Source of the DNA: Anaerococcus sp. Marseille-Q7828
Lineage (GTDB): Bacteria > Bacillota > Clostridia > Tissierellales > Peptoniphilaceae
Assembly (NCBI RefSeq): GCF_949769285.1
Contig: NZ_OX458331.1
Span: forward strand, 1,116,001-1,180,000
Direction of reading: 5' to 3'
Length of the DNA: 64,000 nucleotides
Position numbers and translations under genes: made by a program. The notes beneath the pieces were generated by a model. The model ran no database searches. It saw only the letters and a list, made by a program, of their open reading frames with translations, and was not told the origin of the DNA. This document shows positions 1 to 9,212 of the stretch, piece after piece (the stretch's first letter is position 1; every line of letters begins with the position of its first letter).

Positions 1-428
1 TTTTTGTCATTTATATAATCAATAGTTGTGATAGTTGAAGCTGATATAATTATGATGTTTTTATCATAGAAATCACTCGCTCCAACAGCTCTGATTATTC
101 TATCTGTGCCGACTTCTTTTGGATTCTCACATTTTATATTTATTCCTGTCTTTACTCCAGGAGAAATTATTATTGGATTTTTATTAGTAATTTTTTGTGA
201 AATTTTGCTATAGCTTTCTAATAATTCTGGAACAACTGTAGAAATTATTACATGATCAATATCAGAAAATTTTATTTCCTTATCCATTAGCATTAGCTTT
301 AGGATGAGGTAAATCTCATCTATCGATTTATTTTTGTCAGTTGTTATTTCAAAATTACCTATTAGCTTTTTATTTTCAAATATTCCTACATTTGTAATTT
401 TGTTTTCTATGTCAATTGCAAGTAACAT
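1..428 (-). CDS. CoaX-like protein (type III pantothenate kinase paralogue with altered motifs), partial
   Basis: The gene reads leftward and runs off the window, so only about 142 N-terminal residues are visible. The start ATG (426-428) follows a GAAGG site and lies one base after the stop of the ECF gene, so the two are almost certainly cotranscribed. The fold matches type III pantothenate kinase (CoaX): a first strand with D6, a TGI..K.ENPKEVGTDR stretch retaining the GxDR aspartate, and a following strand. The ATP-binding motifs are changed, however. D-I-G-N-T of CoaX is D-I-E-N-K here, and D-x-G-T-A-x-T is S-A-S-T-I-T-T near residue 128. A canonical coaX lies at 37572. I infer a CoaX relative with weak or no kinase activity, perhaps a sensor or partner of the adjacent transporter. 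Confidence 0.7.
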   Translation of the reverse strand, partial: MLLAIDIENKITNVGIFENKKLIGNFEITTDKNKSIDEIYLILKLMLMDKEIKFSDIDHVIISTVVPELLESYSKISQKITNKNPIIISPGVKTGINIKCENPKEVGTDRIIRAVGASDFYDKNIIIISASTITTIDYINDK

Positions 429-429
429 T

Positions 430-1176
430 TTACCTTCTCGTATTCTTTACAGCTTTTACTACTGATGTTGCTAGTATGACAGAAAGTATTGCTTCTGGAA
501 TTCCTGATGTGATTGATACTCCAAGGATTGTAGATTTGGCACTTTCTAGTGGAATATTTACTGCTTTTACGTATTTTTCAGCATAGATTACATATATGCC
601 GCCTAGGACAAGTATGGTATTAGTCATTGATCCGACAAAGGCACCTATGGCTACTGGAAAGTCTAAGGTTGGTGTTTTTTGTGAATAGATTAATAGACCA
701 ATTGTAATTAAAAGTAGAATTACAACCAATACTATGTTTAGTTTTGATGCACCAGTTTTGATGTTTCTATAGAGTAGAAAAACAAGTCCTAGTAAGATTA
801 GTGTCCACAATACTTTTGTTAGTACTTTTAATGTTTTTTCATCTTTGCCTTTAAGAGCATTGTAAGCATAGTAAGAAGTAATGCCTATAAGTATCCTTGG
901 GACTATTGATATAAGTGGGTTGTAGAATACAAAAGATACCGGATTAGGTCTAATGATAGCATTGGCTAGGGATGATATACCAAATATCAAACCTACCAGT
1001 GCGCCTACTAGTGGTCCTTCTACAATGGCTGCAATGATTACTGGAATATGCATGGTTGTAGCATTTATTAGGCCAAGTGGTATTAGCCCTAGTGGTGTAA
1101 GGGAAAGTACTACTGTTATAGCACCGAGAATGGCAGCTGTAACAAGTTTTTTGCTCGTTAGTTTTTCTTTTTTCAT
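430..1176 (-). CDS. ECF transporter substrate-binding (S) component, PanT-like
   Basis: A 248-residue integral membrane protein beginning with a short basic stretch followed by many hydrophobic segments. The block TTMHIPVIIAAIVEGPLVGA and the following FGISSL and PVSFVFYNPL stretches are typical of S components of energy-coupling factor vitamin transporters in the family that includes the pantothenate transporter PanT. Such proteins bind a vitamin and work with shared EcfA, EcfA' and EcfT subunits, none of which is encoded here. The start at 1176 has a consensus AGGAGG site (1182-1187). Pantothenate as substrate is inferred only from the adjoining CoaX-like gene; the family alone does not settle it. 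It is longer than many S components (about 180-200 residues) because of a loop and extra helices around residues 108-165. Confidence 0.75.
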   Translation of the reverse strand: MKKEKLTSKKLVTAAILGAITVVLSLTPLGLIPLGLINATTMHIPVIIAAIVEGPLVGALVGLIFGISSLANAIIRPNPVSFVFYNPLISIVPRILIGITSYYAYNALKGKDEKTLKVLTKVLWTLILLGLVFLLYRNIKTGASKLNIVLVVILLLITIGLLIYSQKTPTLDFPVAIGAFVGSMTNTILVLGGIYVIYAEKYVKAVNIPLESAKSTILGVSITSGIPEAILSVILATSVVKAVKNTRR

Positions 1177-1190
1177 TTTTACCTCCTGAT

Positions 1191-1292
1191 ACGGTTCATA
1201 TTGATACCGTTCTTTCTTTGTTCACTAACTTAGCTTTTATTTTGCTAGGATCAGTTAAGTATCCTGCCTTTAAATAAGCTATATAAATTATA
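1191..1292 (-). promoter_or_regulatory. Promoter and hairpin leader of the ECF/CoaX-like operon
   Basis: On the minus strand a perfect TATAAT (1287-1292) lies about 110 bases before the ECF start. The -35 region is poor. Between them, just upstream of the Shine-Dalgarno sequence, is an inverted repeat (1191-1210) with arms ACGGT and ACCGT and an inner TCA/TGA pair, which could control access to the ribosome site. No known riboswitch consensus was recognised in the leader. Confidence 0.4.
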
Positions 1293-1344
1293 GCATAAAA
1301 AAACAGATAGTAAAGTTATTAGTTATAAATCTAACGAGTAATAT

Positions 1345-1375
1345 TTAAGTGTCTTATCTTTAAAAACGGTATAAT
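1345..1375 (+). promoter_or_regulatory. Promoter of uppS operon
   Basis: A perfect TATAAT (1370-1375) lies 28 bases before the uppS start, with a weak TTAAGT -35 candidate at 1345-1350 (spacing 19). It is the only good -10 box in front of the uppS-cdsA-rseP-ispG-polC run, whose genes overlap or are spaced by about 10 bases. Confidence 0.5.
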
Positions 1376-1402
1376 ACTTCTAGACTTTATGAAGAGGGAA
1401 CT

Positions 1403-2101
1403 ATGGAAGATATAAAAACACCAAGTCACGTTGCTATAATACTTGATGGGAACGGACGTTGGGCTCAAAAAAGAAATATGCCAAGGACTTTTGGCCACAA
1501 AAATGGAGCAGAAAATGTAGTCGATATAGCTATCCACGCCAAAAAACGTGGAGTAAAATATTTGACCCTATATGCATTTTCTACCGAAAATTGGAAAAGA
1601 CCAAAAAAAGAAGTTGACTATTTGATGAAACTTCTTATTAAGTTTGTAAATGATAAAATTGATCAGCTTATGGAAGAAGATTGTAAGTTGAACTTTTTGG
1701 GAGATTTGTCCGCTATTCCTGACCAAACTAGAAAGGCAGTCGAATTGGCACTTGATAGAACAAAGGATAATAAATCTCTGTTTATAAATATTGCTTTAAA
1801 CTACGGTGGTAGGAACGAGCTAGTCCATGCTTTTAAAAGTATTATTAGCCAAGGATACAAGGCAGAAGATATAGATGAAAAGCTCATTTCTGAAAATTTA
1901 TATACTAAAGATATACCAGACCCAGATTTATTGATTAGACCTGGTGGTGAGCTTAGAATATCAAATTTTTTGATTTATCAAATTGCCTATAGCGAGCTAT
2001 ATTTTACTGATAAGCTATGGCCAGATTTTTCTTATGAGGACTTTGATAAGGCTATAGAAGAATATTCTAGACGTAACCGCCGATTTGGAGATGTCAAATG
2101 A
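1403..2101 (+). CDS. uppS: Isoprenyl transferase (undecaprenyl diphosphate synthase)
   Basis: This cis-prenyltransferase adds isopentenyl units to farnesyl diphosphate to make the C55 lipid carrier used for peptidoglycan and other wall polymers. The diagnostic first motif HVAIILDGNGRWA occupies residues 9-21, with the Mg-binding aspartate at D15. It is followed by FGHKNGAENV, the YAFSTENWKRP segment, and near the C-terminus LLIRPGGELRISNFL, which binds the homoallylic substrate (RPGGE here where many homologues have RTSGE). Length is 232 residues against the usual 230-250. The start has a GAGG site eight bases upstream. It leads the lipid/isoprenoid operon, and its stop overlaps the cdsA start (ATGA). 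Confidence 0.95.
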   Translation: MEDIKTPSHVAIILDGNGRWAQKRNMPRTFGHKNGAENVVDIAIHAKKRGVKYLTLYAFSTENWKRPKKEVDYLMKLLIKFVNDKIDQLMEEDCKLNFLGDLSAIPDQTRKAVELALDRTKDNKSLFINIALNYGGRNELVHAFKSIISQGYKAEDIDEKLISENLYTKDIPDPDLLIRPGGELRISNFLIYQIAYSELYFTDKLWPDFSYEDFDKAIEEYSRRNRRFGDVK

Positions 2102-2874
2102 ATTTGCTAAAGAGAACTTATGGTGGAGCTATAATCCTACTTGTGATATTTGCCATAACATATTTGGGCCACTTATCACTAAGTATTGGATTTACAATAT
2201 TTTCCCTTATAGCTATAAGGGAGATTACGGAAGCTTTTGCCAATATTAATATAAAACTTCCAAAAACTTTATTATATATTTGTGATTTAGCCATAATGGG
2301 GGCTGCATACTGGCAAGATAAAGATGCCTTCATTCTAGCAATTATTTTTTCTGTCATAGCACTACTAATTTATATGATTTTTAAGGAAGATGTGTCTTTT
2401 TATACAATTAGTATTGGGATTTTTATCCTTATGTATATCCCTACTTTGATGGGAACTATTATTAGAATCAGGGACATAAATTATATTTGGCCTTTATATA
2501 TCACAGCCTGGGGATCTGATACCTTTGCTTACCTAGTAGGTTCTACTATAGGTAGGAGTAAGATCAAATCAATAGCTCACATTAGTCCCAAAAAGACTAT
2601 CGAAGGATGTATAGGTGGTATAATTGGAGCTTTGGTTTTAAATTTGATTTACCATAAATATTATTTAGTTGGTATTAACACATCTTATGTTATAATTTTT
2701 TCAGTATTTGGAGCTATCTTATCCCAAATTGGGGATTTGGTGGCAAGTTTTATTAAGAGAAAAACGGGAATAAAAGATTTTGGCAATATAATCCCAGGCC
2801 ATGGGGGAATTGTAGATAGATTTGATTCTATGATATTTATTGCCCCAATCCTTTATCTTTTTTCCATCATGTAA
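2098..2874 (+). CDS. cdsA: Phosphatidate cytidylyltransferase (CDP-diacylglycerol synthase)
   Basis: This enzyme converts phosphatidic acid and CTP into CDP-diacylglycerol, the precursor used by PgsA (30479). It is a 258-residue polytopic membrane protein with a run of hydrophobic helices followed by the family signature. SPKKTIEGCIGG near residues 162-173 and the C-terminal stretch GDLVASFIKRKTGIKDFG... PGHGGIVDRFDS contain the conserved acidic and glycine residues of the CDS active site. Translation is coupled to uppS through a four-base overlap. The next gene is rseP nine bases on; dxr, which often sits between these two genes in Firmicutes, is absent. Confidence 0.93.
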   Translation: MNLLKRTYGGAIILLVIFAITYLGHLSLSIGFTIFSLIAIREITEAFANINIKLPKTLLYICDLAIMGAAYWQDKDAFILAIIFSVIALLIYMIFKEDVSFYTISIGIFILMYIPTLMGTIIRIRDINYIWPLYITAWGSDTFAYLVGSTIGRSKIKSIAHISPKKTIEGCIGGIIGALVLNLIYHKYYLVGINTSYVIIFSVFGAILSQIGDLVASFIKRKTGIKDFGNIIPGHGGIVDRFDSMIFIAPILYLFSIM

Positions 2875-2883
2875 GGAGAGTAA

Positions 2884-3897
2884 ATGGGAACAATTATTAT
2901 AGCCATTGTCATGTTCTTACTTCTGGTAACAATCCACGAGTTTGGACATTTTATAGTGGCAAAATTATCCGGCATAAAAGTAAATGAATTTGCCGTAGGT
3001 ATGGGACCAGAGATAGTCTCAAATCAGAAGGGAGAAACAAAGTATTCTCTAAGGCTTCTACCAATTGGTGGATATTGCGCTATGGAAGGGGAAGACGACG
3101 AGTCAAATGATCCAAGAAGTTACGACAACGCACCTGCTTACAAGAGGTTTTTGACAATTCTCGCAGGGCCTCTTATGAATCTGATACTTGCAGTTATTGT
3201 GTTTACCATAGTTGCCTTTAACAGTGGAACTGCTACAAATTCTGTTGGTGGCTTTACTGACGATTCAAAGGCAAAAGAAGCTGGAATTATCTTGGATGAT
3301 GAGATTTTGAGTGTTGGAGATAGGGAAATTAACGATTTTACTGATATTTCAAAGAATCTTACAAGTTTCTATGAGACTAATCCAAAAGATAAGCCAGTGA
3401 CTGTTAAGGTTAGAAGAGATAATGAAGAGAAGTCCTTTGATATCATCCCATCATTTCAAGATGATATGGCCTATATTGGTGTAACTGCCAAGATGCGCGA
3501 TGTGGGATTTTTGGAAGCTATTGGACTGGGTTTTAAAGAAACAGGTCGAAATATTAAACTTATTTTTACTGTTTTGGGCAATCTATTTACGGGCAAACTT
3601 TCCTTTGGAGCCCTAAGTGGACCAGTTGGCGTAGTAAAGGAAATTGGCAATCAAGCTCAAAATGGAGTGATGAATGTCCTATACTTCTTGTCATACATCA
3701 GCGTAAACCTTGCAGTTTTCAATTTGATTCCATTTCCAGCCCTTGATGGATCAAAAATATTTACCAATCTCTATGAGATGATTACAAAAAAAAGGGTCAA
3801 CAAGAAAATAGAAGAAAAGGTGACTATTGCAGGATTCATAATACTCTTATCCTTGATATTAATAGTCACAATAAAAGATATATTTACACTTTTTTAA
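2884..3897 (+). CDS. rseP: Site-2 intramembrane zinc metalloprotease RseP/RasP
   Basis: This membrane-embedded site-2 protease cuts transmembrane substrates such as anti-sigma factors and remnant signal peptides. The zinc motif HEFGH is at residues 18-22 in the first transmembrane helix. A second helix (about 90-110) precedes a PDZ domain (about 115-200). The third conserved motif, NLIPFPALDGSKIF, carries the LDG aspartate that completes the zinc site, and a last helix closes the protein. Length is 337 residues, normal for Gram-positive members with one PDZ. A strong AAGGAGAG site precedes the ATG. Confidence 0.94.
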   Translation: MGTIIIAIVMFLLLVTIHEFGHFIVAKLSGIKVNEFAVGMGPEIVSNQKGETKYSLRLLPIGGYCAMEGEDDESNDPRSYDNAPAYKRFLTILAGPLMNLILAVIVFTIVAFNSGTATNSVGGFTDDSKAKEAGIILDDEILSVGDREINDFTDISKNLTSFYETNPKDKPVTVKVRRDNEEKSFDIIPSFQDDMAYIGVTAKMRDVGFLEAIGLGFKETGRNIKLIFTVLGNLFTGKLSFGALSGPVGVVKEIGNQAQNGVMNVLYFLSYISVNLAVFNLIPFPALDGSKIFTNLYEMITKKRVNKKIEEKVTIAGFIILLSLILIVTIKDIFTLF

Positions 3898-3906
3898 GGA
3901 GATGTA

Positions 3907-4968
3907 ATGAGAAAAAATACTAGAAAAATTTATGTGGGAGAAGTTGCAATTGGAGGTGACTCTCCTATTTCTATCCAATCAATGACAACAGAAAAGACTA
4001 GCGACATAGATGCTGTAGTAAGGCAAATCAACGCCCTAGAAGAGGCAGGCTGTGACATATCTAGATCAGCTGTAAATGATATGGATGATGCAAAAGCAAT
4101 CCCTGAGATTAAGAAGAGAACCAATCTGCCTTTTGTGGCAGACATACAATTTGACTACGAGCTAGCCCTTGCTGCTGTAGAAAATGACTGTGACTGCCTA
4201 AGATACAATCCAGGTAATATTGGTAGTGAGGATAAGGTTCGTGAGATTGTCGAAGCTTGCAAGAAAAAAGATATTCCTATAAGAATTGGCGTAAACTCTG
4301 GCTCTATTTCCAGAGAAATTGTGGATAAATTTGGAGGAGTTAATGCTGATTCTCTTGTGGCAAGCGCCATGTCAGAGATAAAAATCCTAGAAGATATGGA
4401 TTTTTATAATATGAAAATATCTGTCAAATCTTCTGATGTTAATACCATGATTGATGCCTATAGGAAGCTATCAGACCTTGTTGACTATCCACTTCACCTT
4501 GGTGTAACTGAGGCTGGTCCTTTGTACCAAGCCCTCGTCAAATCATCAATCGGCATAGGATCTTTGCTTAAAGATGGGATAGGAGACACTATCAGAGTTT
4601 CTATAACTGGAGATCCTGTAGAAGAAGTAAAGGCCGCAAAGACAATTCTAAAGGCACTAAACCTACGCCGCGATGGCCTTGACATTGTTTCATGCCCAAC
4701 TTGTTCAAGAACAACAGTAGATTTGGAAAAGATTGTCGCAGAAGTAGAGGAAAAATCAGCAGGAATAGGAGTAAATGCCAAGGTTGCAATCATGGGATGT
4801 CCTGTAAATGGACCTGGCGAATCTAAGGAAGCTGACTATGGGATTTCTGCAGCAAATGGCATGGGATTCCTATTTAAAGATGGAAAGACAATCAAAAAGG
4901 TAAAAGAAGAAGAAATAGTGGATACACTTTTGGAAGTTTTAAAAGAAAGCCATCTAAATGAAAATTGA
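3907..4968 (+). CDS. ispG: 4-hydroxy-3-methylbut-2-enyl diphosphate synthase (IspG/GcpE)
   Basis: This is the penultimate enzyme of the MEP isoprenoid pathway. It reductively converts MEcPP to HMBPP using a [4Fe-4S] cluster. The N-terminal TIM-barrel part begins with the typical V(A)IGGDSPISIQSMT segment. The C-terminal cluster domain shows SCPTCSRTTVDLEK and IMGCPVNGPGE, which give the three cysteines and the glutamate expected to hold the cluster. The 353-residue length is normal. It follows rseP with a good GGAG site and overlaps polC by 11 bases. Its presence implies that the MEP pathway feeds uppS, although dxr is not in this cluster. Confidence 0.95.
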   Translation: MRKNTRKIYVGEVAIGGDSPISIQSMTTEKTSDIDAVVRQINALEEAGCDISRSAVNDMDDAKAIPEIKKRTNLPFVADIQFDYELALAAVENDCDCLRYNPGNIGSEDKVREIVEACKKKDIPIRIGVNSGSISREIVDKFGGVNADSLVASAMSEIKILEDMDFYNMKISVKSSDVNTMIDAYRKLSDLVDYPLHLGVTEAGPLYQALVKSSIGIGSLLKDGIGDTIRVSITGDPVEEVKAAKTILKALNLRRDGLDIVSCPTCSRTTVDLEKIVAEVEEKSAGIGVNAKVAIMGCPVNGPGESKEADYGISAANGMGFLFKDGKTIKKVKEEEIVDTLLEVLKESHLNEN

Positions 4969-7900
4969 TTTAAGTAAGTTCGTAGAAATCAAAGAAAATG
5001 AATATACTATAACAAATGCCATATATTTTAAAGAAAATAATGAGCTAAAATTAACCATAGAATCGAACCTCGATCACCTTGATGAAAAGATAAGGTCATC
5101 CTTAGACGAGTATTTTTCTTATGTGACACTCACAATTGAATTTATAAAATTATCTCCAGCTGTGGAAGAAGATTCTGCTGGCAATGATATTACAGAAACT
5201 ATTAACGAAGTAGAGGTCATAGAAGATCAGGACTTAGAAAGTGAAGTTCCTGAGACTCTAGTAGAGAATGAAGAGGATAGTGAGAGTGATTCTTGTGATG
5301 ATATCCTAAAGAAAAAGGAAGAAGAGCTTAAGGCTCGCATAAGCCATGCTATTGATAACAGCAAGAAAGAGGAAAAAAAGCAAGAAGAGCCAGTTGACGG
5401 TTTAAATTTTGGTAGGAAGATTAGGGAAGATGTGATTCCTATTTCAGAAATTTATTCCAAAAAAGGCCTAAGAGTTTCCCTTATAGGAACTGTCTACAGC
5501 CTAGATGTCTTCCAAACAAAAAACAATTACTTTATATATACCTTTGACTTAGAAGATGAAAGTGATGCCATAGCTTGCAAAATATTTGCATCTGAAAAGA
5601 CTAATCCTAAGCTTGCTGATCTTAAAAACGGCATAGCAATTCAAGTAGAGGGAGTACTAAATTACGATGACTACGCCCACGATGAGGTTTTTACAGCCAA
5701 TTCAGTAATTCCTGCTACAATTTCCAAAAAAATAGACACTGCTATAGACAAACGCATTGAGCTAGAAGTTCACAGCAAGATGACAAACTTAGATGGCTTT
5801 GTGGACAATGCTGATATTGTAAGAGTTTTAAATGATTGGAATTGGGATGCAATTGGCATCACAGACACAGCTACCCTTCAAGGCTTGCCTGATCTTTACG
5901 AAGCTATAAGTAAAACTGGCAAAAAGATGCTACCAGGCGCTGAGCTTTTGCTAGTAGAAGATGAGCTAAGAATACTTACTAATCTATCTGAAAACCCTGT
6001 TCCTAAAATTAAGGATATAAAGGACCAGGAATTTGTAGTCTTTGACTTGGAAACTACAGGGCTTTCTAGATTTGCTGATAAAATCACAGAAATTGGCGCT
6101 GTAAGAGTAGTTAATGGTGAGATTACAGAAATCTTTAATGAGTTAGTAAATCCAGAAAAGCTCATTCCAGACAAGGTCATAGAGTTAACAGGAATTACCA
6201 ATGAAATGGTTATGGATAAGGATAAAATTGATGAGGTTTTACCAAGATTTCTAGATTTTGCAGGAGATGCCATATTAGTTGGACAAAACTCTGACTTTGA
6301 TATTGGCTTTGTAAGGGAAAATGCAAGAAATCTAGGCTATGACTTTTCTCCGATTTACATGGATACCCTACCTATGGCTCGTGCCTTATTTGACGATATG
6401 GGTAGGTTTTCTCTTGATAAAATAGCTAGAAAGTTAAATATACCAGCCTTTAACCACCATAGGGCGAGTGACGATGCTAGAGCAACTGCTCAAATTTTCA
6501 TAAAAATGTTTGATATGATAATGGAACAAGACGTTGATTTATCTAATATCAATAAGCTTACCACACATTATCCAAAGGCGAAGTTTGAAACATTTTCTGC
6601 CATAGTATTTGCCAAAGACCAAGTTGGTCTTAAAAATCTATACAAGCTAATTTCAAAATCAAGGATGGAAAATTTTGCCAACGAGGGCAAAACTCCTATT
6701 TCCCTGCTCAAGCAATACAAGGAAGGTTTGCTTGTGGGAAGCGGTGGCCATGGAGGACTACTATTTAACTATCTTTTAAATGGATATCCACAAAGTAAGG
6801 TTGATAGTGCCCTAGAACTTTTCGATTTCCTCCAAGTAGAACCTCTTGAAATTTTTGCGGATGAAGTTAACAATGGCAAGATAAGAAGTTTTGACCAAGT
6901 AAAAGAGATTAATACAAGGATAATAAACCTTGCCAAAGAAAATGATAAGCTAGCTGTTGCAACAGGCGGAGTGAGATATCTTAAACCAAGCGATTATATC
7001 TTGAGAAATATCCTCCACAAGGGCCAATATTTCAGATACCACGAGAATAGACCACTTTATTATCTAAGGACTACGAAGGAGATGCTGGATGGATTTTCTT
7101 ACCTAGATAGGAATTTGGCCGAAGAGCTTGTAATCAAAAATCCAAAGCTCGTTGCAGAACAAATCGAAGATATAAGACCGATTCCTCCTGGAACTTTCCC
7201 ACCAAAAATTGAAGGATCTGATGAAAAACTCAGAGATGCTTGTTTTACAAAAGCTAAGTCAATATATGGAGACCCTTTGCCACAGATTGTGGAAGATAGA
7301 CTAAATCGTGAGCTAAATTCCATAATTTCAAATGGCTATGCAGTTTTATATATCATAGCCAAGGAGCTTGTAGGAAAGTCAAACAGAGATGGATACCTTG
7401 TAGGATCAAGAGGATCAGTAGGATCATCATTTGCAGCTACAATGGCAGATATAACAGAAGTAAACCCCCTTTCCCCTCATTATGTATGTCCAAAGTGTAA
7501 GCATAGCGAATTTTTTGAAGAAGATAGGCTAGGGGCAGGTATTGACTATCCAGATAAGGATTGTCCAATCTGTGGAAGTCCTATGAATAAAGATGGTCAC
7601 AACATACCATTTGAAGTTTTCCTAGGCTTTGAGGGAGACAAGGAACCAGATATAGACCTAAATTTTGCGGGAGAATACCAACCTACAATCCACAAATATA
7701 CCGAAGAACTTTTTGGTGAGGGCAAGGTATTTCGTGCTGGAACCATAGGTGCTATCCAAGATAACACGGCTTTTGGTTACATCAAAAAATACAGCGAAGA
7801 GTACAATGAAACATTCACCAATGCCCAGATTAGAAAACTTCAAAGGGGTCTTAAGGATGTTAAGAGGACCACAGGTCAGCACCCGGGTGGACTGATAGTT

Positions 7901-9082
7901 GTGCCAAATGACATAGAAATATTTGACATAACCCCAATCCAATATCCAGCAGATGATCCAAAAGATGACATCAAGACAACCCACTTTACCTACAATATGA
8001 TGCATGAAACTTTGCTAAAACTTGACTTGCTTGGCCATGATGTTCCATCTATCATCCGTGCCCTCCAAGATCTGACAGGAACTGATCCCCTTAAGATAAA
8101 AATGGGCGATCCAGAAGTTATGAAGATATTCTCAAATACTGAGCCGCTTAATATCAAGCACGACTTTTCCAATAACGAGATAGGTACTCTTGGGATACCA
8201 GAATTTGGAACTAACTTTGTGCGAGGCATGTTAAAAGAAACATTTCCAACCAAGTTTTCTGAAATGACTAGGATATCAGGCCTATCCCACGGAACAGACG
8301 TATGGAACAACAATGCTCGTGACATAATTGCAGCAAAAACTGCTGGATTTGATGAGATTATATCAACTCGTGATGATATCATGAACTCACTAATTCAAAA
8401 AGGACTTGATAAGAAAAAGTCTTTCCAAATCATGGAAATTGTAAGAAAGGGAAGGTCACTTTCAGAAGAACAATTGGCCTATATGAGAGAAAATGGAGTT
8501 CCAGAATGGTATATAGAATCTTGCCTAAAGATAAAATACCTATTCCCGAAGGCTCACGCTGTAGCATATTGCTTGATGAGTTATCGTATAGCCTACTACA
8601 AGGTTTATTATCCAAGAGCCTTTTATGCCACATATTTTAATACCAAAGTCAATGATTTTGTCTACTCAATTATCATTAATGGTCTAGAATCTATACAAAT
8701 GGCTCTTAAATCCTACCAAGAAAGATATGATCTCACGGCTCGCGATGAGAACATAAGAAAAGTTTTGGAAGTAGCTGAAGAGATGTATGCCAGGGATATT
8801 ATGATTGATAAGGCCGATTTATATAAATCTGAAGCAACAAAGTTTATCCTAAGTGAAAAAGAAGGCTACATATTGCCACCACTTAGCTCAGTAGACAATG
8901 TTTCAGAGGCTATGGCCATAGATATAGTAAATGAACGTGAAAAAGGCGAATTTATATCAGTTGAAGATTTAAATTCTAGGACTTCCATAAACAAAAACGC
9001 CATGGATTCACTAAAGAATTTTGGAATCATAGATAATATGGGCGAAGAAAATCAAATAAGTCTATTTGATGGAATGTTCTAA
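4958..9082 (+). CDS. polC: DNA polymerase III alpha subunit, PolC type
   Basis: The 1374-residue replicative DNA polymerase of low-GC Gram-positives. Order: an acidic N-terminal region; an OB-fold (about 165-270); a PHP domain split by the proofreading exonuclease, whose first motif FDLETTG carries D363 and E365; then the polymerase. In the palm, GSRGSVGSSFAATMADITEV precedes a zinc knuckle beginning CPKC at C844, and PDIDLNF supplies catalytic D898 and D900. Fingers motifs such as KAHAVAYCLMSYRIAYYK follow. The tail QISLFDG matches the sliding-clamp binding motif. The start overlaps the ispG end and has only a weak ribosome site, suggesting coupled translation. A 19-base copy of its 3' end occurs again at 11221. 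Confidence 0.97.
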   Translation: MKIDLSKFVEIKENEYTITNAIYFKENNELKLTIESNLDHLDEKIRSSLDEYFSYVTLTIEFIKLSPAVEEDSAGNDITETINEVEVIEDQDLESEVPETLVENEEDSESDSCDDILKKKEEELKARISHAIDNSKKEEKKQEEPVDGLNFGRKIREDVIPISEIYSKKGLRVSLIGTVYSLDVFQTKNNYFIYTFDLEDESDAIACKIFASEKTNPKLADLKNGIAIQVEGVLNYDDYAHDEVFTANSVIPATISKKIDTAIDKRIELEVHSKMTNLDGFVDNADIVRVLNDWNWDAIGITDTATLQGLPDLYEAISKTGKKMLPGAELLLVEDELRILTNLSENPVPKIKDIKDQEFVVFDLETTGLSRFADKITEIGAVRVVNGEITEIFNELVNPEKLIPDKVIELTGITNEMVMDKDKIDEVLPRFLDFAGDAILVGQNSDFDIGFVRENARNLGYDFSPIYMDTLPMARALFDDMGRFSLDKIARKLNIPAFNHHRASDDARATAQIFIKMFDMIMEQDVDLSNINKLTTHYPKAKFETFSAIVFAKDQVGLKNLYKLISKSRMENFANEGKTPISLLKQYKEGLLVGSGGHGGLLFNYLLNGYPQSKVDSALELFDFLQVEPLEIFADEVNNGKIRSFDQVKEINTRIINLAKENDKLAVATGGVRYLKPSDYILRNILHKGQYFRYHENRPLYYLRTTKEMLDGFSYLDRNLAEELVIKNPKLVAEQIEDIRPIPPGTFPPKIEGSDEKLRDACFTKAKSIYGDPLPQIVEDRLNRELNSIISNGYAVLYIIAKELVGKSNRDGYLVGSRGSVGSSFAATMADITEVNPLSPHYVCPKCKHSEFFEEDRLGAGIDYPDKDCPICGSPMNKDGHNIPFEVFLGFEGDKEPDIDLNFAGEYQPTIHKYTEELFGEGKVFRAGTIGAIQDNTAFGYIKKYSEEYNETFTNAQIRKLQRGLKDVKRTTGQHPGGLIVVPNDIEIFDITPIQYPADDPKDDIKTTHFTYNMMHETLLKLDLLGHDVPSIIRALQDLTGTDPLKIKMGDPEVMKIFSNTEPLNIKHDFSNNEIGTLGIPEFGTNFVRGMLKETFPTKFSEMTRISGLSHGTDVWNNNARDIIAAKTAGFDEIISTRDDIMNSLIQKGLDKKKSFQIMEIVRKGRSLSEEQLAYMRENGVPEWYIESCLKIKYLFPKAHAVAYCLMSYRIAYYKVYYPRAFYATYFNTKVNDFVYSIIINGLESIQMALKSYQERYDLTARDENIRKVLEVAEEMYARDIMIDKADLYKSEATKFILSEKEGYILPPLSSVDNVSEAMAIDIVNEREKGEFISVEDLNSRTSINKNAMDSLKNFGIIDNMGEENQISLFDGMF

Positions 9083-9169
9083 TGTCTAAAAAAAGATAGA
9101 ATCATAATAATTGTAAGATGCTATATGAATATGTCTAAAAGCATCATGGAATAGTAAAAACATAATAAC

Positions 9170-9212
9170 AAAATGCCCTACATTGGATTTCCAATAGTTA
9201 GGGCATTTTTTA
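9170..9212. terminator. Bidirectional rho-independent terminator between polC and the CC protein gene
   Basis: Arms AAAATGCCCTA and TTAGGGCATTTT flank a nested perfect repeat ATTGGA/TCCAAT. An A-run stands on the left and a T-run on the right, so the hairpin can end polC rightward and the small Cys-Cys gene leftward. Confidence 0.85.

Noticed and set aside
1191-1270. Riboswitch (pantothenate, folate or preQ1 type) before the ECF gene
   Set aside because: Only one small hairpin near the ribosome site is visible, and no conserved core of a known riboswitch was recognised.
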